A DNA stretch of 64,000 nucleotides, taken from an uncultured Bradyrhizobium sp. GTDB lineage: Bacteria > Pseudomonadota > Alphaproteobacteria > Rhizobiales > Xanthobacteraceae. A model generated the notes under the pieces. The model was given only the letters and a program-made list of their open reading frames with translations. It did no database searches and was not told the DNA's origin. The first letter of the stretch is position 1. Each line of letters opens with the position of its first letter. Position numbers and translations under genes: made by a program. Location: NCBI RefSeq assembly GCF_936943645.1, contig NZ_CAKZJO010000088.1:62001-126000 (forward strand), written 5' to 3'. Shown here in pieces: positions 41,054 through 50,045 of this stretch.

Positions 41054-41899
41054 TCACCCCTTCAGCTTCTCCGCATGCCAGTGCAGGTGGTCGCCCATGA
41101 AGGTGGAGATGAAGTAGTAACTGTGGTCGTAGCCCGCCTGACGCCGGAGCGTCAGCGGGATGCCTGCCTTGCTGCAGGCGGCTTCGAGCAGTTCGGGCTT
41201 CAACTGCTCCTTGAGGAAATTGTCGGCCTCACCGACGTCGACCAGGAAGCTGGAAAACTTCGCGCCGTCCTCGATCAGTGCCACCGTGTCGTGGCCGCGC
41301 CAGGCGTCCTTGTTCGGTCCGAGATAGCCGGTCAGCGCCTTGGTGCCCCAGGGCACCAGCGAAGGCGCCACGATCGGCGCGAACGCGCTCGCCGCGCGAA
41401 AGCGGTGCGGGTTGCGCAGCGCCACCGTCAGCGCGCCATGGCCGCCCATCGAATGGCCCATGATCGACTGTCGTTTGGCGTCGACGGGAAAATTTCCCGC
41501 CACGAGCTTGGGCAGTTCGTCGGTGACATAGCTCCACATGCGATAATTGCGTGCAAACGGCTCCTGCGTGGCATCGACATAGAAGCCGGCCCCGAGGCCG
41601 AAATCATAGGCATTGTTGGCATCGCCCGGCACGTCGGGCCCGCGCGGCGAGGTGTCGGGCGCGACGAAGATCAGCCCGAGCTCGGCGCAGGCCTTTCGGA
41701 ATTCGCCCTTCTCGGTGACGTTGGCATGGGTGCAGGTGAGGCCGGAGAGATACCAGACCACGGGCAGCTTGGCGCCGTCGGCATGCGGGGGAACATAGAC
41801 CGAGAACACCATGTCGGTTCCGGTCGCCTGGCTGGCATGGCGATAGACGCCCTGCACGCCGCCATAGGATTTATTGGTCGAAACAGTCTGTATCGTCAT
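41054..41899 (-). CDS. fghA: S-formylglutathione hydrolase
   Basis: 281 residues from ATG 41899, with GGGAGCTCCAAGGC upstream. It is an esterase-D-type alpha/beta hydrolase: PVVWYLSGLTCTHANVTEKG holds the oxyanion region and SIMGHSMGGHGALTVAL the nucleophile Ser. The catalytic Asp is likely in FLVDVGEADNFL and the His in AGYDHSYYFISTFMGDHLHW. It converts S-formylglutathione to formate and glutathione, the last step of glutathione-dependent formaldehyde oxidation. Its place in this cluster supports the idea that the alcohol oxidised is methanol or another source of formaldehyde. The matching glutathione-dependent dehydrogenase is not in the window. Confidence 0.93.
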   Translation of the reverse strand: MTIQTVSTNKSYGGVQGVYRHASQATGTDMVFSVYVPPHADGAKLPVVWYLSGLTCTHANVTEKGEFRKACAELGLIFVAPDTSPRGPDVPGDANNAYDFGLGAGFYVDATQEPFARNYRMWSYVTDELPKLVAGNFPVDAKRQSIMGHSMGGHGALTVALRNPHRFRAASAFAPIVAPSLVPWGTKALTGYLGPNKDAWRGHDTVALIEDGAKFSSFLVDVGEADNFLKEQLKPELLEAACSKAGIPLTLRRQAGYDHSYYFISTFMGDHLHWHAEKLKG

Positions 41900-41969
41900 G
41901 CCTTGGAGCTCCCTGGCATCTCACCACATCAAGATTGCAACGCTTATGTGACCGAAATTTGCGGCGTCG

Positions 41970-42590
41970 TCAGGCGACACCGCTGTCGATCGCCAGCCGC
42001 ACCAGCTCGACCGAGGTCTTCACCCCGAGCTTCTGGCGCATGATGGACGAGGTGTTGGCGACCGTCTTGTACGACGATTGCACCAGCCAGGCGATCTCTG
42101 ACAGGCTCTTTCCGGCGCTGAGCAGCCGCAGGATCTCCATCTCCCGCGCGTTCAGCTTGGACAGCGGGCTTTGCGCCAGCGTCGGTCCCGCGAAGGCGAT
42201 GCTGCGCGCGATCGCGCTTGGCAAGTATGTGCCGCCGCCGCCGACGGCGCGGATCGCCTCGACGAGGTCGTCGGGGTCGCCGGTCTTCGAGACGTAGCCC
42301 TTGGCGCCGCACTCGATCGCCCGCGCGGCGAAGGCGGGGTCGTCGTTCATGCTGAACATGATGATGCGGGCCTCGGGCGCACGCTCGAGGATACGGCGTG
42401 CGAGCTCGAAGCCGGAGACGGTCGGCAGATTGATGTCGATGATGCAGAGGTCCGGACGCTCGACGATGAAGATGCACTCGCCATCCTCGGCGTCGGCGGC
42501 CTCCAAAATCTCGATCTCGCCCTCGTCGGCCAGCACGGCACGGCAGCCGGAGGCGACAATGGGATGATCGTCGACGATCAGAATGCGCAT
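41970..42590 (-). CDS. NarL/LuxR-type response regulator
   Basis: 206 residues from ATG 42590, with GGAAACGCCT upstream. Receiver: acidic pair Asp8-Asp9, phospho-acceptor Asp52 in LCIIDINLPTVSGFE, and the Lys of KGYVSKTGDPDDL. The C-terminal LuxR helix-turn-helix is LNAREMEILRLLSAGKSLSE, then IAWLVQSSYKTVANTSSIMR. It is divergent from the histidine kinase at 42733 and is the obvious partner. In alcohol-oxidising bacteria regulators of this type (ExaE/AgmR and MxbM-like) switch on PQQ dehydrogenase genes, so control of this cluster is likely. Confidence 0.88.
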   Translation of the reverse strand: MRILIVDDHPIVASGCRAVLADEGEIEILEAADAEDGECIFIVERPDLCIIDINLPTVSGFELARRILERAPEARIIMFSMNDDPAFAARAIECGAKGYVSKTGDPDDLVEAIRAVGGGGTYLPSAIARSIAFAGPTLAQSPLSKLNAREMEILRLLSAGKSLSEIAWLVQSSYKTVANTSSIMRQKLGVKTSVELVRLAIDSGVA

Positions 42591-42732
42591 AGGCGTTTCC
42601 TTGTGACAGCGCCGACCTGTTTCGCGCCCGGCCGGGATTGCTGTACGCTTCCGATTAGATATCCGCCGCTTCGCCCCTGTCAACGCCATCGGACAGTGGC
42701 CGGCAAAGCTTCGCGAGGCACGAGCGACACCC

Positions 42733-44091
42733 ATGTGGCAAAATCTATCCTTGCGCGGGCGCATCAACCTGCTGCTGGCGCTGCTGCTGGCGCTGGGGCT
42801 CGCCGTCAATATCGGCCGCCAGGTCGCGGAGGCGGGGCCCCGCGTGCAGGCCGAGGACCAGAGCGTGATCCGCCTCGCGCGCGAATTCATCGAGATGATC
42901 GTGGCCGATCTCAGCGAGGCCCCCGATCCGGATGCCAAATTGAACCAGATCGCGCGCGACCTCAGCCGTCTGCGCCATGTCAGCATCACGCTCCGGGATA
43001 CCGGCGGCAATCCTCAGACGCCGCCCCGGCTCGACACCGAGGCTGACACGCACGGGCCGCCAGCCTGGTTCGTCAGCCTTGTTCATCCCGAGCAGACCGC
43101 GGTGAGCGTTCCGGTGTCGATCCACGGCAAGCCCGGCTCGCTCCTGATCACTTCGCATCCGGACGACGAGATCGCCGAGATCTGGGACGGCATCGTGACC
43201 CAGCTCGAGGTCGGCTCGATGATCGCGCTGGCGCTGTTTTTCCTGATGATGAATGTGGTTGGCCGGGCGCTGGCCCCGCTGCAATCTCTGGCGGAGGCCA
43301 TGGGGAGGCTCGAGGGCGGGCATTACGACGCCCGCGTCGCACCGGGCGGCGCACCCGAGCTCGCCGTGATCTGCACCAAGCTCAACCATCTTGCAGCGAC
43401 CCTGGGCGAGGCCGTCGAGGACAAGCGGAAGCTTGCCGAACGTGCGGTGTCGCTCCAGGACATCGAGCGCAAGGAGATTGCGCGCGAGCTTCATGACGAA
43501 TTCGGGCCATATCTGTTCTCGCTGCGCGCGCACGCCGCCGCATTGGCGAAGCAGGCGGACGGACGCGTTCCGAGCGCCGAGGCCGTGCGCAAACATGGCA
43601 ACGCCATGCTGGAGCAGATCAACGCGCTGCAGCAGTTCAACCGCCGCGTGCTGGAGCGTCTGCGCCCCGTCGGCCTCGCCGAGCTCGGCCTGCGTCAGGC
43701 GCTGGAATCGCTGTCGCGGCTGTGGCGGGAATCCCATCCAGACGTTGCGATCGAGACCGTGATCTCGCCGTCGCTTGGGGTCACCGGCGAGACCGCCGAT
43801 CTGACGATCTACCGCATCGTGCAGGAGGCGCTCACCAATGTGTTCCGCCACGCCGGCGCGACCTCCGTCAATGTCGTGATCGAGCCGGCGGAGCAGATGG
43901 CTCATGACGGCCGCTTCTGCGCCCGCGTGCGGGTCAGCGACAATGGCCGCGGCATGGAGCCGGATCAGAAGCTCGGCTTCGGCCTTGTCGGCATGCGTGA
44001 GCGAATTCTGGCGCTGGGCGGCACGCTCAACGTCGTCTCCGGAGCCGGCGGCTTGACCGTCGAAGCGCTGGTTCCGATGGCCGCGGCCTGA
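42733..44091 (+). CDS. Membrane sensor histidine kinase (HisKA_3/NarX-like)
   Basis: 452 residues from ATG 42733. A first membrane helix is RINLLLALLLALGLAVNIG. A periplasmic loop of about 120 residues follows, then a second helix at GSMIALALFFLMMNVVGRAL and a HAMP-like segment LAEAMGRLEGGHYDARVAPG. The phospho-acceptor His is in EIARELHDEFGPYLFSLRAH. ATP-binding boxes are RIVQEALTNVFRHAGA, RVSDNGRGMEP and GFGLVGMRERI. It would sense a periplasmic or membrane signal linked to alcohol oxidation and phosphorylate the divergent response regulator. The 142-base gap between the two starts holds both promoters. Confidence 0.9.
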   Translation: MWQNLSLRGRINLLLALLLALGLAVNIGRQVAEAGPRVQAEDQSVIRLAREFIEMIVADLSEAPDPDAKLNQIARDLSRLRHVSITLRDTGGNPQTPPRLDTEADTHGPPAWFVSLVHPEQTAVSVPVSIHGKPGSLLITSHPDDEIAEIWDGIVTQLEVGSMIALALFFLMMNVVGRALAPLQSLAEAMGRLEGGHYDARVAPGGAPELAVICTKLNHLAATLGEAVEDKRKLAERAVSLQDIERKEIARELHDEFGPYLFSLRAHAAALAKQADGRVPSAEAVRKHGNAMLEQINALQQFNRRVLERLRPVGLAELGLRQALESLSRLWRESHPDVAIETVISPSLGVTGETADLTIYRIVQEALTNVFRHAGATSVNVVIEPAEQMAHDGRFCARVRVSDNGRGMEPDQKLGFGLVGMRERILALGGTLNVVSGAGGLTVEALVPMAAA

Positions 44092-44254
44092 TCGCACCCG
44101 AAATGATCGGGAAAAATTCCTGATTTGATCGGGAAAACGGGAGCGGATATTGCCCGACCTTTTGTGGCTGGCGCACCGATCGCGGCCGAATACACTCGCC
44201 TCAACCAATCGGCGAAGATCAAAACAGCCGGTGGTCACGGATGGGAAGGCGGGG

Positions 44255-46726
44255 ATGGGCAGGGTTCTTTCGTTCAGGCGTGGTCTGTTGATGGCCTCGG
44301 TGTCATCAGGCCTGGTGTCAGGCGTGGTCTTCGTGAGTCCTGCCGGGGCCGCGCAAGACGAGGAGACCAACGTCCAGAATCTGCCGCCCGTCGAAGTGGC
44401 AGCGCCGCAGTCGGTGGCGAGGCGTACCGCGCCGACGCGGCCGGTCGCGCGTATCGGGGCCGCGTCGTCCGCCGCACCGAAGACACGGCTTTATGTCTAC
44501 CCGACTGCGCCCGGCACCGGACGGGGTCTCGATGTCGACAAGGTCGCCTCGTCGATCAACGCCGTCGATGCCAATCAGATCAAGCGCACCGGCTCGCTGA
44601 ACGTCACCGACGCCCTGCGCGACAACATCGCCGGCGTCAACATCACCGAAGTCACCGGCAATCCGTTCCAGCCGGATGTCGAATTCCGCGGCTTCGTGGC
44701 TTCGCCCGTGACGGGCACGCCGCAGGGCCTTGCGGTGTATCAGAACGGCGTCCGCATCAACGAAGCCTTCTCGGACGCGGTCAACTGGGACCTGATCCCG
44801 ACCGCCGCGATCAGATCGGTGACGCTGGTGACTAACAATCCCGCCTTCGGCCTCAACGCGCTCGGCGGCGCCATCAACCTGCAAATGAAGGACGGCTTCA
44901 CCTATCAGGGCGCCGAGATCGACGTGATGGGCGGCTCGTTCGGCCGCGTCCAGGGCTCGGCGCAATGGGGCAAGCAGGTCGACAAGAATTTTGGCGTCTA
45001 CGCCGCGCTCGAAGGCCTGCGCGACAACGGTTTCCGCAACTTCTCGCAATCGACCGTGCGGCGCTTCTATGGCGATGTCGGCTACAAGGCCGGCGATAGC
45101 GAATTCCACGCCAATATGGGTGTCGCCAAGAACGATTTCGGCGCCAGCGCCACGGTCCCGGCCGAGCTGCTCGACAAATATTGGGGCGCGACCTACACCA
45201 CACCGCAGACCACGTCGAACCGCGTCGGCTATCTGAACCTGACCGGCAAGGCCGATGCGACGCCGACCTGGACGCTCGAAGGCACCGCCCATGTGCGCAG
45301 GTACGAGCAGAAGCTCGTCGACGGCAATCCGACCGACGCGCAGGAGTGTGCCATCGATCCGGCGCTGCTGTGTTTCGGCGACGACGCCACGCCCGCCAAC
45401 GGCGCGGGTGGCGTGCAGCTCGCCAATCCCTTTGCGCCGGGCACCATCCTCGGCGAGATCGACCGCAGCACGATCCGTTCGACCACCTTCGGCGTGTCGG
45501 GCCAGGCCACCAACACCGACCAGCTGTTCGGGCATGAAAACCGCTTCGTGGTGGGCTCGAGCTACGACGCCAGCGTCACGCGCTACAATGCGACCGCCGA
45601 GATCGGCTCGATGGGAGAAAACTACGTCGTCAGCGGCAGCGGTGTCTTTCTCGGCGCGACGCCCGTGGCCGATCCCGTTGCAGGCCCCGTCTCGCTGCGG
45701 ACCGTCAACCAGTATAACGGCCTCTATGCGATGGACACGTTCAACGTCACGGATGCGTTCGCCGTCACCGGCGGCGGCCGCTTCAACGTGGCGCGTATCA
45801 CGCTGGAGGATCAGCTCGGGACCGATCTCAATGGCGATCACACCTTCACGCGCTTCAATCCGGTGATCGGCGGCACCTACAAGATCACGCCGGGGTTGAC
45901 CGCCTATGCCGGCTATTCCGAGGCCAACCGGGTGCCGACGCCGCTCGAGCTAGGCTGCTCCGATCCCGCCAGGCCCTGCCTGATCGCGGCGTTTCTGGTC
46001 TCCGACCCGCCGCTCAAACAAGTGGTGTCGAAGACCATGGAGGCGGGCTTCCGCGGCACCAAGGAGTTGAACATCGGCACGCTCGGCTGGAAGATCGGCG
46101 GCTTCCGCGCCACTAATTACGACGACATCGTCGCGGTGCCCGTGGTCGGCCGGACCGGCTTCGGCTATTTCTCCAATGTCGGGCGGACGCGCCGGCAGGG
46201 CCTCGAAGCCGAGGTCAACATCAAGTCGCCGACACTCCAGTTCCAGGCGAGCTACGCCTTTGTCGATGCGCGCTACCTTGACCCGCTCGAGCTCGGCTCG
46301 GAAAGCCCCTTTGCCGACCCGGCGACCGACACAATTCACGTTTCTCCCGGCAACCAGCTCCCCGCAATCCCCCGCCATCGTGTCAAGGTCGGTATCGACT
46401 ATGCCGTGACCGACGTCTGGAAGGTTGGCGGCAACGCGCTGTTCGTCTCCAGCCAGTACCTGGTCGGCGACGAGTCGAACCAATACGCGAAGCTGCCGTC
46501 CTACACCGTCTTCAACCTCCATACCTCCTATCAGGTGGCGAAGAACATCCAGCTCTATGGCCGCGTCGACAACATCTTCGACAAGCGCTACGCAACCTAT
46601 GGCCAGTTCTTCGACCGCGAGGCCTTGCCCAACTTCACCAATGGCGGCAACGACTTCACCGATCCGCGCTCGCTGAGCCCGGCAAGGCCCCGTGCGTTCT
46701 ATGCGGGGATGCGGGTGACGTTCTAG
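44255..46726 (+). CDS. TonB-dependent outer-membrane receptor
   Basis: 823 residues from ATG 44255; the frame is open further left, but this start gives a normal signal peptide (RRGLLMASVSSGLVSGVVFV to SPAGA). A TonB-box-like NLPPVEVAAP follows, then the plug domain (TGSLNVTDALRDNIAGVNIT, PQGLAVYQNGVRINEAFSDA, NPAFGLNALGGAINLQMKDG). The barrel ends in RPRAFYAGMRVTF with the expected terminal Phe. Its substrate is unknown. Placement behind the kinase gene of a PQQ alcohol oxidation cluster makes uptake of a lanthanide-chelator complex a reasonable hypothesis, as for LutH-like receptors of methylotrophs, but siderophore or cobalamin uptake is equally possible on sequence alone. Confidence 0.9.
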   Translation: MGRVLSFRRGLLMASVSSGLVSGVVFVSPAGAAQDEETNVQNLPPVEVAAPQSVARRTAPTRPVARIGAASSAAPKTRLYVYPTAPGTGRGLDVDKVASSINAVDANQIKRTGSLNVTDALRDNIAGVNITEVTGNPFQPDVEFRGFVASPVTGTPQGLAVYQNGVRINEAFSDAVNWDLIPTAAIRSVTLVTNNPAFGLNALGGAINLQMKDGFTYQGAEIDVMGGSFGRVQGSAQWGKQVDKNFGVYAALEGLRDNGFRNFSQSTVRRFYGDVGYKAGDSEFHANMGVAKNDFGASATVPAELLDKYWGATYTTPQTTSNRVGYLNLTGKADATPTWTLEGTAHVRRYEQKLVDGNPTDAQECAIDPALLCFGDDATPANGAGGVQLANPFAPGTILGEIDRSTIRSTTFGVSGQATNTDQLFGHENRFVVGSSYDASVTRYNATAEIGSMGENYVVSGSGVFLGATPVADPVAGPVSLRTVNQYNGLYAMDTFNVTDAFAVTGGGRFNVARITLEDQLGTDLNGDHTFTRFNPVIGGTYKITPGLTAYAGYSEANRVPTPLELGCSDPARPCLIAAFLVSDPPLKQVVSKTMEAGFRGTKELNIGTLGWKIGGFRATNYDDIVAVPVVGRTGFGYFSNVGRTRRQGLEAEVNIKSPTLQFQASYAFVDARYLDPLELGSESPFADPATDTIHVSPGNQLPAIPRHRVKVGIDYAVTDVWKVGGNALFVSSQYLVGDESNQYAKLPSYTVFNLHTSYQVAKNIQLYGRVDNIFDKRYATYGQFFDREALPNFTNGGNDFTDPRSLSPARPRAFYAGMRVTF

Positions 46727-46814
46727 CTGTCGAGGCGCAGCTCCTGATGCCGGGGCGGAGGGTTCCGCAACACCCCGGCGGATCGCTTGCGTAGAATATC
46801 CCGCTTCCGGCATC

Positions 46815-47174
46815 ATGCCGCCGGAGGCTCGCTTTGCCGTGTCGTTGAAAAATCCGGATGCCGTCGCCGCAATCGTTGCCGCGCTCCGACATGTTTATGG
46901 CGACGAGGTCGCGCGCCTCATGCTCATCGAGGGCATGAGCCTCGCCAACCTGATCGATGCGATGTCTTCCGGCCCCCTGGCGCACCGCGATGCCATCAGG
47001 GCCATCACCGACGGGCTCGACGACTTCGTCATTTCGCCCGATCTCGGCCTGATGTGGCACCTCAAATACGTCTACGGAGACGAGCCTGGCTCCCTGCACG
47101 TCATCGACATGGAGATCGCCACGCCGAATGGCACGCTGGCAAGCAAGGATATCTGGCTGCGCCTGTCCGCCTAG
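46815..47174 (+). CDS. Hypothetical protein
   Basis: 119 residues from ATG 46815; a GTG at 46839 with GGAGG about eleven bases upstream is an alternative that would remove eight residues. The sequence AAIVAALRHVYGDEVARLML is helical, and EPGSLHVIDMEIATPNGTLA suggests a beta-rich end. No family is recognised. No signal or membrane segment is present. Codon use is like that of the neighbours. Confidence 0.55.
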   Translation: MPPEARFAVSLKNPDAVAAIVAALRHVYGDEVARLMLIEGMSLANLIDAMSSGPLAHRDAIRAITDGLDDFVISPDLGLMWHLKYVYGDEPGSLHVIDMEIATPNGTLASKDIWLRLSA

Positions 47175-47292
47175 AGGGGAGGCGGGTGACGCTCCTCGAA
47201 AGTTTACCAACCAGCAACCATCGCAAATGATCTGAAAAGTTTAACGAAACTGCCCGCCGCTCTCTGCGTCAGTTTGTCGGAGGGTTCATCTG

Positions 47293-47460
47293 ATGACAGA
47301 GCGCCAATTGAGAGAGCAGGAATGCCAGCTCGCGCGTTATCGGCATTTGGAGCGGGAAGTGACGGATCCGCTCGCCGCAGGTTTGCTTCACAGCATCGTC
47401 GAGGAACTTGAAGCCGAACTGCGCAAGGATAGTCCGCATTGGCACGGGCTGCGCGATTAA
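47293..47460 (+). CDS. 55-residue charged helical small protein
   Basis: ATG 47293 is preceded by GGAGGG at eight bases, a strong ribosome site, and the frame runs to TAA 47460. The product, starting MTERQLREQECQLARYRHLE and ending DSPHWHGLRD, is almost entirely helical with charged residues (coiled-coil-like REQECQLARYRHLEREV, then IVEELEAELRKD). Proteins of this kind are common small unknowns in Bradyrhizobium. Function unknown. Confidence 0.6.
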   Translation: MTERQLREQECQLARYRHLEREVTDPLAAGLLHSIVEELEAELRKDSPHWHGLRD

Positions 47461-47520
47461 CGCTTTGTTAGCGCTAATCGTGCGGATGATCGCGCGGGAA
47501 TGCCAGGGGAGACTGCTCCC

Positions 47521-47922
47521 ATGTTGAAGGACGGGACATATGCGGCGTGGTACCAGACGCCGCTCGATCAGGGGACCGGCATCGTCCACGTCGCAGACGG
47601 ACAGATCTGGGGCCGTGACAGCCTGATGACCTATCACGGCTCGTGTCAGGTCGATGGCGATCGCTTCACCGCCACGGTGTCGACGAAGCGCCATACCGAC
47701 GGACGCGCAACGGTGTTCGGCGTGGAAGACGAGCTCACCCTGGACATCGAGGGCAACTGCCCCGGCAAGATCGCGACCTACACCGCGACGGCACAACAAG
47801 TGCCGGGAATGATTCTCCAGGGAACGCTCATTCTCGCCGAGCAGCAATCGCCGGCACGCGTCGAGCCGCGTCCGCCGTTCACCCCCGGCAAGCTGCCGAA
47901 GTTGCCGAAGCGCTCGCGCTGA
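47521..47922 (+). CDS. GrlR-like small protein
   Basis: 133 residues from ATG 47521. The opening MLKDGTYAAWYQTPLDQGTG, then IVHVADGQIWGRDSLMTYHG and CQVDGDRFTATVSTKRHTDG, follows the pattern of the GrlR-like beta-barrel proteins (a short G-x-Y-x start, then GxG and the D-S/T-x-x-Y-x-G block). GrlR itself is a regulator of type III secretion in enteric bacteria; in rhizobia the many relatives have no known role. The C-terminus is Pro/Lys-rich (RPPFTPGKLPKLPKRSR). Confidence 0.6.
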   Translation: MLKDGTYAAWYQTPLDQGTGIVHVADGQIWGRDSLMTYHGSCQVDGDRFTATVSTKRHTDGRATVFGVEDELTLDIEGNCPGKIATYTATAQQVPGMILQGTLILAEQQSPARVEPRPPFTPGKLPKLPKRSR

Positions 47923-48327
47923 CCGGGGGAATGGCGCCAGGCGCAGGATCGTCTTGAACTGACGTCCAGCCGGCGACGAACCCCGCCCGCGACCCGTGAG
48001 CTCCCCCGCTCCGCTGCCGCCTCGCGCTCACCGCCTTGCTCGCGTTGAGCCCGGCAAGACCATGGTCGGTCTCATGCGCAGATGCAGGGACCAGGCAGGT
48101 TTCGAGCGCCGACATGCATTCTAGCGCTTGCGGCGAACCCTCGCACGGAAGTGCCTTGTGTTCGCCCCTGGAACTCCGAGTTCGAATTGCCATCAGCCCC
48201 GATGCTCTTCTTCGGGTAGATCTCGCTCGGCTGCACAACCGATTAACGCCGCGTTAGAGGACTCTATTGAAAATAGTCCTGAAGGATAACAACAACCCTG
48301 CCGGGTTCAATTACCCGGAGCATTTGC
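47923..48327. other. 405-base non-coding gap ending in a hairpin over the ribosome site
   Basis: No open frame here has family features. At the right end CCGGGT (48301-48306) and ACCCGG (48313-48318) form a perfect six-base stem with loop TCAATT. The stem's right arm overlaps CGGAG, the ribosome site of the GTG-started gene at 48328. The rest of the gap shows only short imperfect palindromes. Confidence 0.5.
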
Positions 48328-49899
48328 GTGAATGTACCGGTTCCCCTGACCGCAGAAGACTTCGTCGCGCGCGGCGCTCGCTCGGATCGATCGGTCGCGA
48401 CCGTCGTGTTCGCCCTGCTCGCCGTCGCCTCGCTTCTCCCGACGCTGCTTGCTCCCATTCCGGCGATGGGGGATTACGTCAATCATCTCGCCCGCATGTA
48501 TCTTCTGAGCGAGATGGGCGCCGCCGATGCCAATCCATATTACCAGGCGGCGTGGGCTCTCTATCCCAACCTGGCGATGGATCTGGTGGTCCCACGGATG
48601 GCGCGGCTGTTCGGTGCTGAGACCGCCACCCGGCTGTTTCTTCTCGTCAGCCAGATCCTCGTCGTCGGCGGCGCGCTTGCACTCGAATGGGTCGTGAAGC
48701 GGCGCGTTCATCTCGCCGGCTTTGCGGCGCTCATGTTGCTCTACTGCCTTCCATTCTCCTGGGGGTTCATCAATTTCGAATGCGGCCTCGGCATCGCCCT
48801 TTGCGGCATCGCCGCCTATCTGGCCGTTGGCGGTCAACGCGCGCCCGTGCGTTTCGTTGTCAACGCAGCTTTCGTCGTGCTGCTGCTTGCGGCGCATCTC
48901 TTCGCCTTGGGGGTCTATGGCGCGACGCTCGGATTCCATGAGCTGTGGCGCGCCTTCGACCGAAAATGTCCTGCGCGAGACGTCGCACTTCGGTTCGTGA
49001 CGCTCGCAACACCGGCCGTTGCGTCGTTGGTCATCATGCGGTTGAGCGCCGGAACCGTCGGGAGCGAGGGTACCTTTTGGAGCCTTGACCACAAGCTGCT
49101 CTGGCCGTTCTTCATCATGAATGGCTACAGCATGGCCGTCTCGGGGGCGAGTGCGATCGCGCTTATGGCAGCATTATACGTCGCCGCCAGATGCAGCATG
49201 CTGACGCTGGCGCCTGCCGGGCTCTGGATCGCAACGGGCTTCGTGCTGCTCTATCTTGCGATTCCGCCGCGGCTGTTCGACACGGCGTTTGCGGATATAC
49301 GGGTTCTGCCTGCAGTCGCCTTGATCCTTCCAGCCTTCTGCTCGCTGTCGCTGCCAAGTCGACGATGGACGATGGCCGCGCTTGCCATTGTCGGTGGCAT
49401 CACGCTCGCAAATCTCGGCCTGGTACTCAATGTCTGGCTCTCTTACCGTCCGGAATATTCGGCCGTCATCGAGTCCTTTCAGCATATCGATCGTGGTTCG
49501 AAGATCTTGATCGGGACCAGCGCAGAGAGTGAGGATCCACCGTTCCAGGATCTTACCCAGTTCCCGGTGTACTACGCGCCGACGCTCGCCGTGCACTACG
49601 CGAAAGCCTTTGTGTCGAACCTGTTCACCGAGACCGGCAAGCAGCCGATTCAGGTGCGCCGCGAAGTTCGCCGCCTCGGCGTCCCCAATGGGGGGCCCGT
49701 ACCGATACGCCTGCTCCGTGCCGTCGCCGCAGGAAGAACGGCCGAGCCCGAAGACATCGCCGCCGTCCGCACCTGGTATCGGGATTACGACTATCTCTAT
49801 CTGGTCGGCCCTGCCATCGCGAACCCGCTGCCAGGCCTGCTGCAGGAATTGGACAGGTCCGGGCGCTTCGTTCTCTACAAGATCCGCCGCGCGCCCTAG
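48328..49899 (+). CDS. Polytopic membrane protein, unknown function
   Basis: 523 residues from GTG 48328, with CGGAG seven bases upstream. About nine or ten hydrophobic helices lie between residues 25 and 375 (for example TVVFALLAVASLLPTLLAPI, FVVNAAFVVLLLAAHLFALG and WTMAALAIVGGITLANLGLV). A short loop after the first helix has MGDYVNHLARMYLL, like the Asp-containing first loop of GT-C glycosyltransferases. The soluble C-terminal 130 residues (RGSKILIGTSAESEDPPFQD) end in DRSGRFVLYKIRR. A role in lipid-linked sugar transfer or surface polysaccharide is possible by this layout, but no family is recognised with confidence. Confidence 0.75.
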   Translation: MNVPVPLTAEDFVARGARSDRSVATVVFALLAVASLLPTLLAPIPAMGDYVNHLARMYLLSEMGAADANPYYQAAWALYPNLAMDLVVPRMARLFGAETATRLFLLVSQILVVGGALALEWVVKRRVHLAGFAALMLLYCLPFSWGFINFECGLGIALCGIAAYLAVGGQRAPVRFVVNAAFVVLLLAAHLFALGVYGATLGFHELWRAFDRKCPARDVALRFVTLATPAVASLVIMRLSAGTVGSEGTFWSLDHKLLWPFFIMNGYSMAVSGASAIALMAALYVAARCSMLTLAPAGLWIATGFVLLYLAIPPRLFDTAFADIRVLPAVALILPAFCSLSLPSRRWTMAALAIVGGITLANLGLVLNVWLSYRPEYSAVIESFQHIDRGSKILIGTSAESEDPPFQDLTQFPVYYAPTLAVHYAKAFVSNLFTETGKQPIQVRREVRRLGVPNGGPVPIRLLRAVAAGRTAEPEDIAAVRTWYRDYDYLYLVGPAIANPLPGLLQELDRSGRFVLYKIRRAP

Positions 49900-50045
49900 G
49901 GAAGGGCCGAAGCGATCACTCAGAGGCGAGGGCAATTTGCCACGTCCGGCAATTCTGCACGCTCAGCCCTCGGCCCGCCCGCTTCTCAAACCGCCCTGAA
50001 CTCGCCATTGTGCGCCCGCAAGAGGTCGGAAGTGGAGCTGCATCA

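Noticed and set aside
47440..47460. Sigma-54 promoter TGGCAC with TGC
   Set aside because: Spacing is wrong and the sequence lies inside the coding region of the small 55-residue gene.
48290..48325. CCGGGTTCAATTACCCGG as a tRNA T-arm
   Set aside because: No acceptor, D-arm or anticodon stem could be built around it; the loop is six bases and self-complementary, so it is a plain hairpin.
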